This document shows positions 62,278 to 64,000 of a DNA stretch of 64,000 nucleotides, piece by piece. Made by a program: the position numbers and the translations under genes. Every line of letters begins with the position of its first letter. Within the stretch, counting starts at the first letter, position 1. The notes beneath the pieces are model-generated. The model did no database searches, was not told where the DNA came from, and saw only the letters and a program-made list of their open reading frames with translations. Location: the NCBI GenBank assembly GCA_021777035.1, contig JAIQZR010000120.1, positions 1 to 64,000 on the forward strand. The letters run 5' to 3'. The DNA is from Candidatus Scalindua sp. Lineage in GTDB: Bacteria; Planctomycetota; Brocadiia; Brocadiales; Scalinduaceae.

Positions 62278-64000
62278 ATGGTTAACACAAAAAAAGTTAT
62301 AAATTTCATATGCGGCAAAAAATATAGTCCTATGGACGCATCAGAACTGGCCAGACACTTCAATATCGATGATTCTGGGTCTAAACAATTTTGCACCCTC
62401 TTAAAGGAACTTGAACTAAAAGGAGAGATTATCAGAATTAAAAAGGATCAATATGCAAGCCCGAAAAAAGCCAACTTGTTAGTAGGCGTCCTCGACGCCA
62501 ATCAGAAAGGCTTTGGATTTGTGGTTCCTGCAAAGGAAGAAATATCTGATGATATTTATGTAGATTCAGAAGGTTTAGGGAGCGCCATGCACGGCGACAT
62601 AGTCGTTGTCAGGTTGCCTTCGGAGAAAAAGAGGAAGAAAGGAAGAAGGCAAAGGAAAAAGGAGAGAAATGTCGGAAAGATAATACGTGTTTTACACCGT
62701 GAAAATGAAACGGTCGTTGGTACACTCAAAAAAAGTAAACATTTCAACTATGTAGCACCCGATAACGCAAAATTACCCAGAGACATTTATGTCTCAATGG
62801 ATGACCAAACAGGAGCAGAAGATGGTGACAAAGTTATCGTCAAGATTGATCAATGGCCAACCAGACACCTCCACTCGGAAGGTACCATAGTCGAAATTCT
62901 GGGCAAAGACGGTGAACCTGCCGTTGATATTAAGTCCATCATACACCAGTTTAAGCTCCCTTTTGAATTCAACGAAGACACCATTGCCGAAACGCAGGTT
63001 TTACAACAGCCTGTCAGCCCTGCCAAAATTGCCGCAAGACTGGATCTTCGCAACGAATTGATCATAACAATAGACCCTGACGACGCGAAGGACTTTGATG
63101 ACGCAATCTCTCTGAAGAGAGACAAAAAAGGAAACTGGCTCCTTGGCGTTCACATAGCTGATGTCTCTTACTATGTAAATGAAGACTCCTACGTTGATAA
63201 AGAAGCGAGAAAGAGAGGTACCAGTGTATATCTTCCCGGCACTGTTATACCGATGCTTCCCGAAGTATTATCAAATGGTATTTGCAGTCTTAAAGAGGGA
63301 GAAGAGAGATTGACAAAAAGTATATTTTTTACCTATTCAGATGATGGCAGGCTGGTAAGTTCTGAGATCAGGCATTCCGTAATAAATGTGAAAAAAAGAT
63401 TAACCTACCATATTGCAACGAAGATATTGATGGAAAACAATGAGGACGACACAGACCCTGTGACAACCCTCCTGTTTGAATCAAGCAAACTTGCAAAGCT
63501 ACTCTATAAAAATCGTATGGAGGAAGGCGCGCTTGAACTGAACCTGCCGGAGATTAATATAAGAGTTGGCGAAGACGGCAAGATTGACACCATCGAAAAG
63601 ACCACAAGAGACATTTCACATATAATTATTGAAGAGTTTATGATTGCGGCAAATCAGGCGGCTGCAACATTCATGCACCAGAAAAGTCTCCCGTCAGTGT
63701 GCAGAAGCCACCCTGAACCTGATGAAGACGAGATGCATGATTTTGCCGAATTTATTTTCAACTGCAAGAGCAAGAGGGTAGACCCCTTTAACAAAAAAAA
63801 GCTACAAGCTTTTCTGGCCGAAATATCTGATCATCCTGAAAGTTATATAATCAACCTGATGTTGCTTAGATCAATGAAGAAGGCTGAGTATTCTACTACC
63901 GAGTCATCGCATTTTGCACTCGGGTTGGAACACTACGCACACTTTACATCCCCCATACGTCGCTATCCTGATTTGATCGTACACAGGCTTCTAGACATGT
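62278..64000 (+). CDS. rnr: Ribonuclease R (3' end outside window)
   Basis: 574 residues visible from ATG 62278; the gene runs off the window. An N-terminal helix-turn-helix (SPMDASELARHFNIDD...LLKELELKGEI), cold-shock domains (GVLDANQKGFGFVVPA and ENETVVGTLKKSKHFNYVAP), then the RNB catalytic domain with ITIDPDDAKDFDDAISL, HIADVSYYV, GTSVYLPGTVIPMLPE and HYAHFTSPIRRYPDLIVHR. A hydrolytic 3'-5' exoribonuclease acting on structured RNA. Confidence 0.96.
   Translation, partial: MVNTKKVINFICGKKYSPMDASELARHFNIDDSGSKQFCTLLKELELKGEIIRIKKDQYASPKKANLLVGVLDANQKGFGFVVPAKEEISDDIYVDSEGLGSAMHGDIVVVRLPSEKKRKKGRRQRKKERNVGKIIRVLHRENETVVGTLKKSKHFNYVAPDNAKLPRDIYVSMDDQTGAEDGDKVIVKIDQWPTRHLHSEGTIVEILGKDGEPAVDIKSIIHQFKLPFEFNEDTIAETQVLQQPVSPAKIAARLDLRNELIITIDPDDAKDFDDAISLKRDKKGNWLLGVHIADVSYYVNEDSYVDKEARKRGTSVYLPGTVIPMLPEVLSNGICSLKEGEERLTKSIFFTYSDDGRLVSSEIRHSVINVKKRLTYHIATKILMENNEDDTDPVTTLLFESSKLAKLLYKNRMEEGALELNLPEINIRVGEDGKIDTIEKTTRDISHIIIEEFMIAANQAAATFMHQKSLPSVCRSHPEPDEDEMHDFAEFIFNCKSKRVDPFNKKKLQAFLAEISDHPESYIINLMLLRSMKKAEYSTTESSHFALGLEHYAHFTSPIRRYPDLIVHRLLDM

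Overview
The window looks like a chromosome segment of an AT-rich bacterium of the Planctomycetota, and within them most like the anammox lineage (Brocadiales). This is inference from gene content, not a database match. The support is a division/cell-wall (dcw) cluster that runs from mraZ to ftsQ but has no ftsA, ftsZ or murD; a bacterial copy of the archaeal-type DNA topoisomerase VI subunit A; a lysine/alanine-rich histone-H1-like protein; and a very high density of toxin-antitoxin pairs and REP-type repeats.

Left part (1-31 kb): accessory, mobile-rich DNA. It opens with the end of top6A, then a Phd/RelE pair whose toxin carries a frameshift. Next come a 969-residue primase-helicase-phospholipase-D-like fusion (TOTE-type conflict protein) followed directly by a BrnT/BrnA-like pair, an aspartyl-protease-like gene, and a five-gene peptide ABC transporter operon (dppABCDF order, reading leftwards) with a vapBC pair at its head. 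From 13.8 to 27 kb there are more toxin-antitoxin systems (CopG/RelE, MntA/HepT, PIN and MazF types, several degraded), a pentapeptide-repeat protein fused to a potassium-channel pore, and an IS66 element with a perfect 8-bp target duplication sitting in a PIN toxin gene. A NotI-family restriction enzyme with a D12 adenine methyltransferase, PncC, and a PAS-GGDEF-EAL protein with a degenerate GGDEF motif follow.

Middle (29-34 kb): agmatine deiminase and N-carbamoylputrescine amidase (agmatine to putrescine), a 1-pyrroline-5-carboxylate dehydrogenase, and tRNA-Glu(CTC).

33.6-53.2 kb, minus strand: the dcw cluster, transcribed mraZ-rsmH-ftsL-ftsI-(76-aa ORF)-murE-murF-mraY-ftsW-murG-murC-murB, then four two-component/HD-GYP genes, then ddl and ftsQ. 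A sigma70-like promoter with helically phased TGG repeats (MraZ-type sites) lies in front of mraZ, divergent from queA. The enzymes cover most of lipid II synthesis and septal peptidoglycan synthesis; MurA, MurD and the FtsZ ring are not encoded here.

Right part (53-64 kb): housekeeping genes (queA, glutaredoxin-like, histone-like, YqeY, PlsC, a GT2 glycosyltransferase, YhaM-like exoribonuclease, YlbF-like protein, RNase R cut by the window edge), an intact REP-associated tyrosine transposase bounded by perfect 15-bp inverted repeats, and one more toxin-antitoxin pair.
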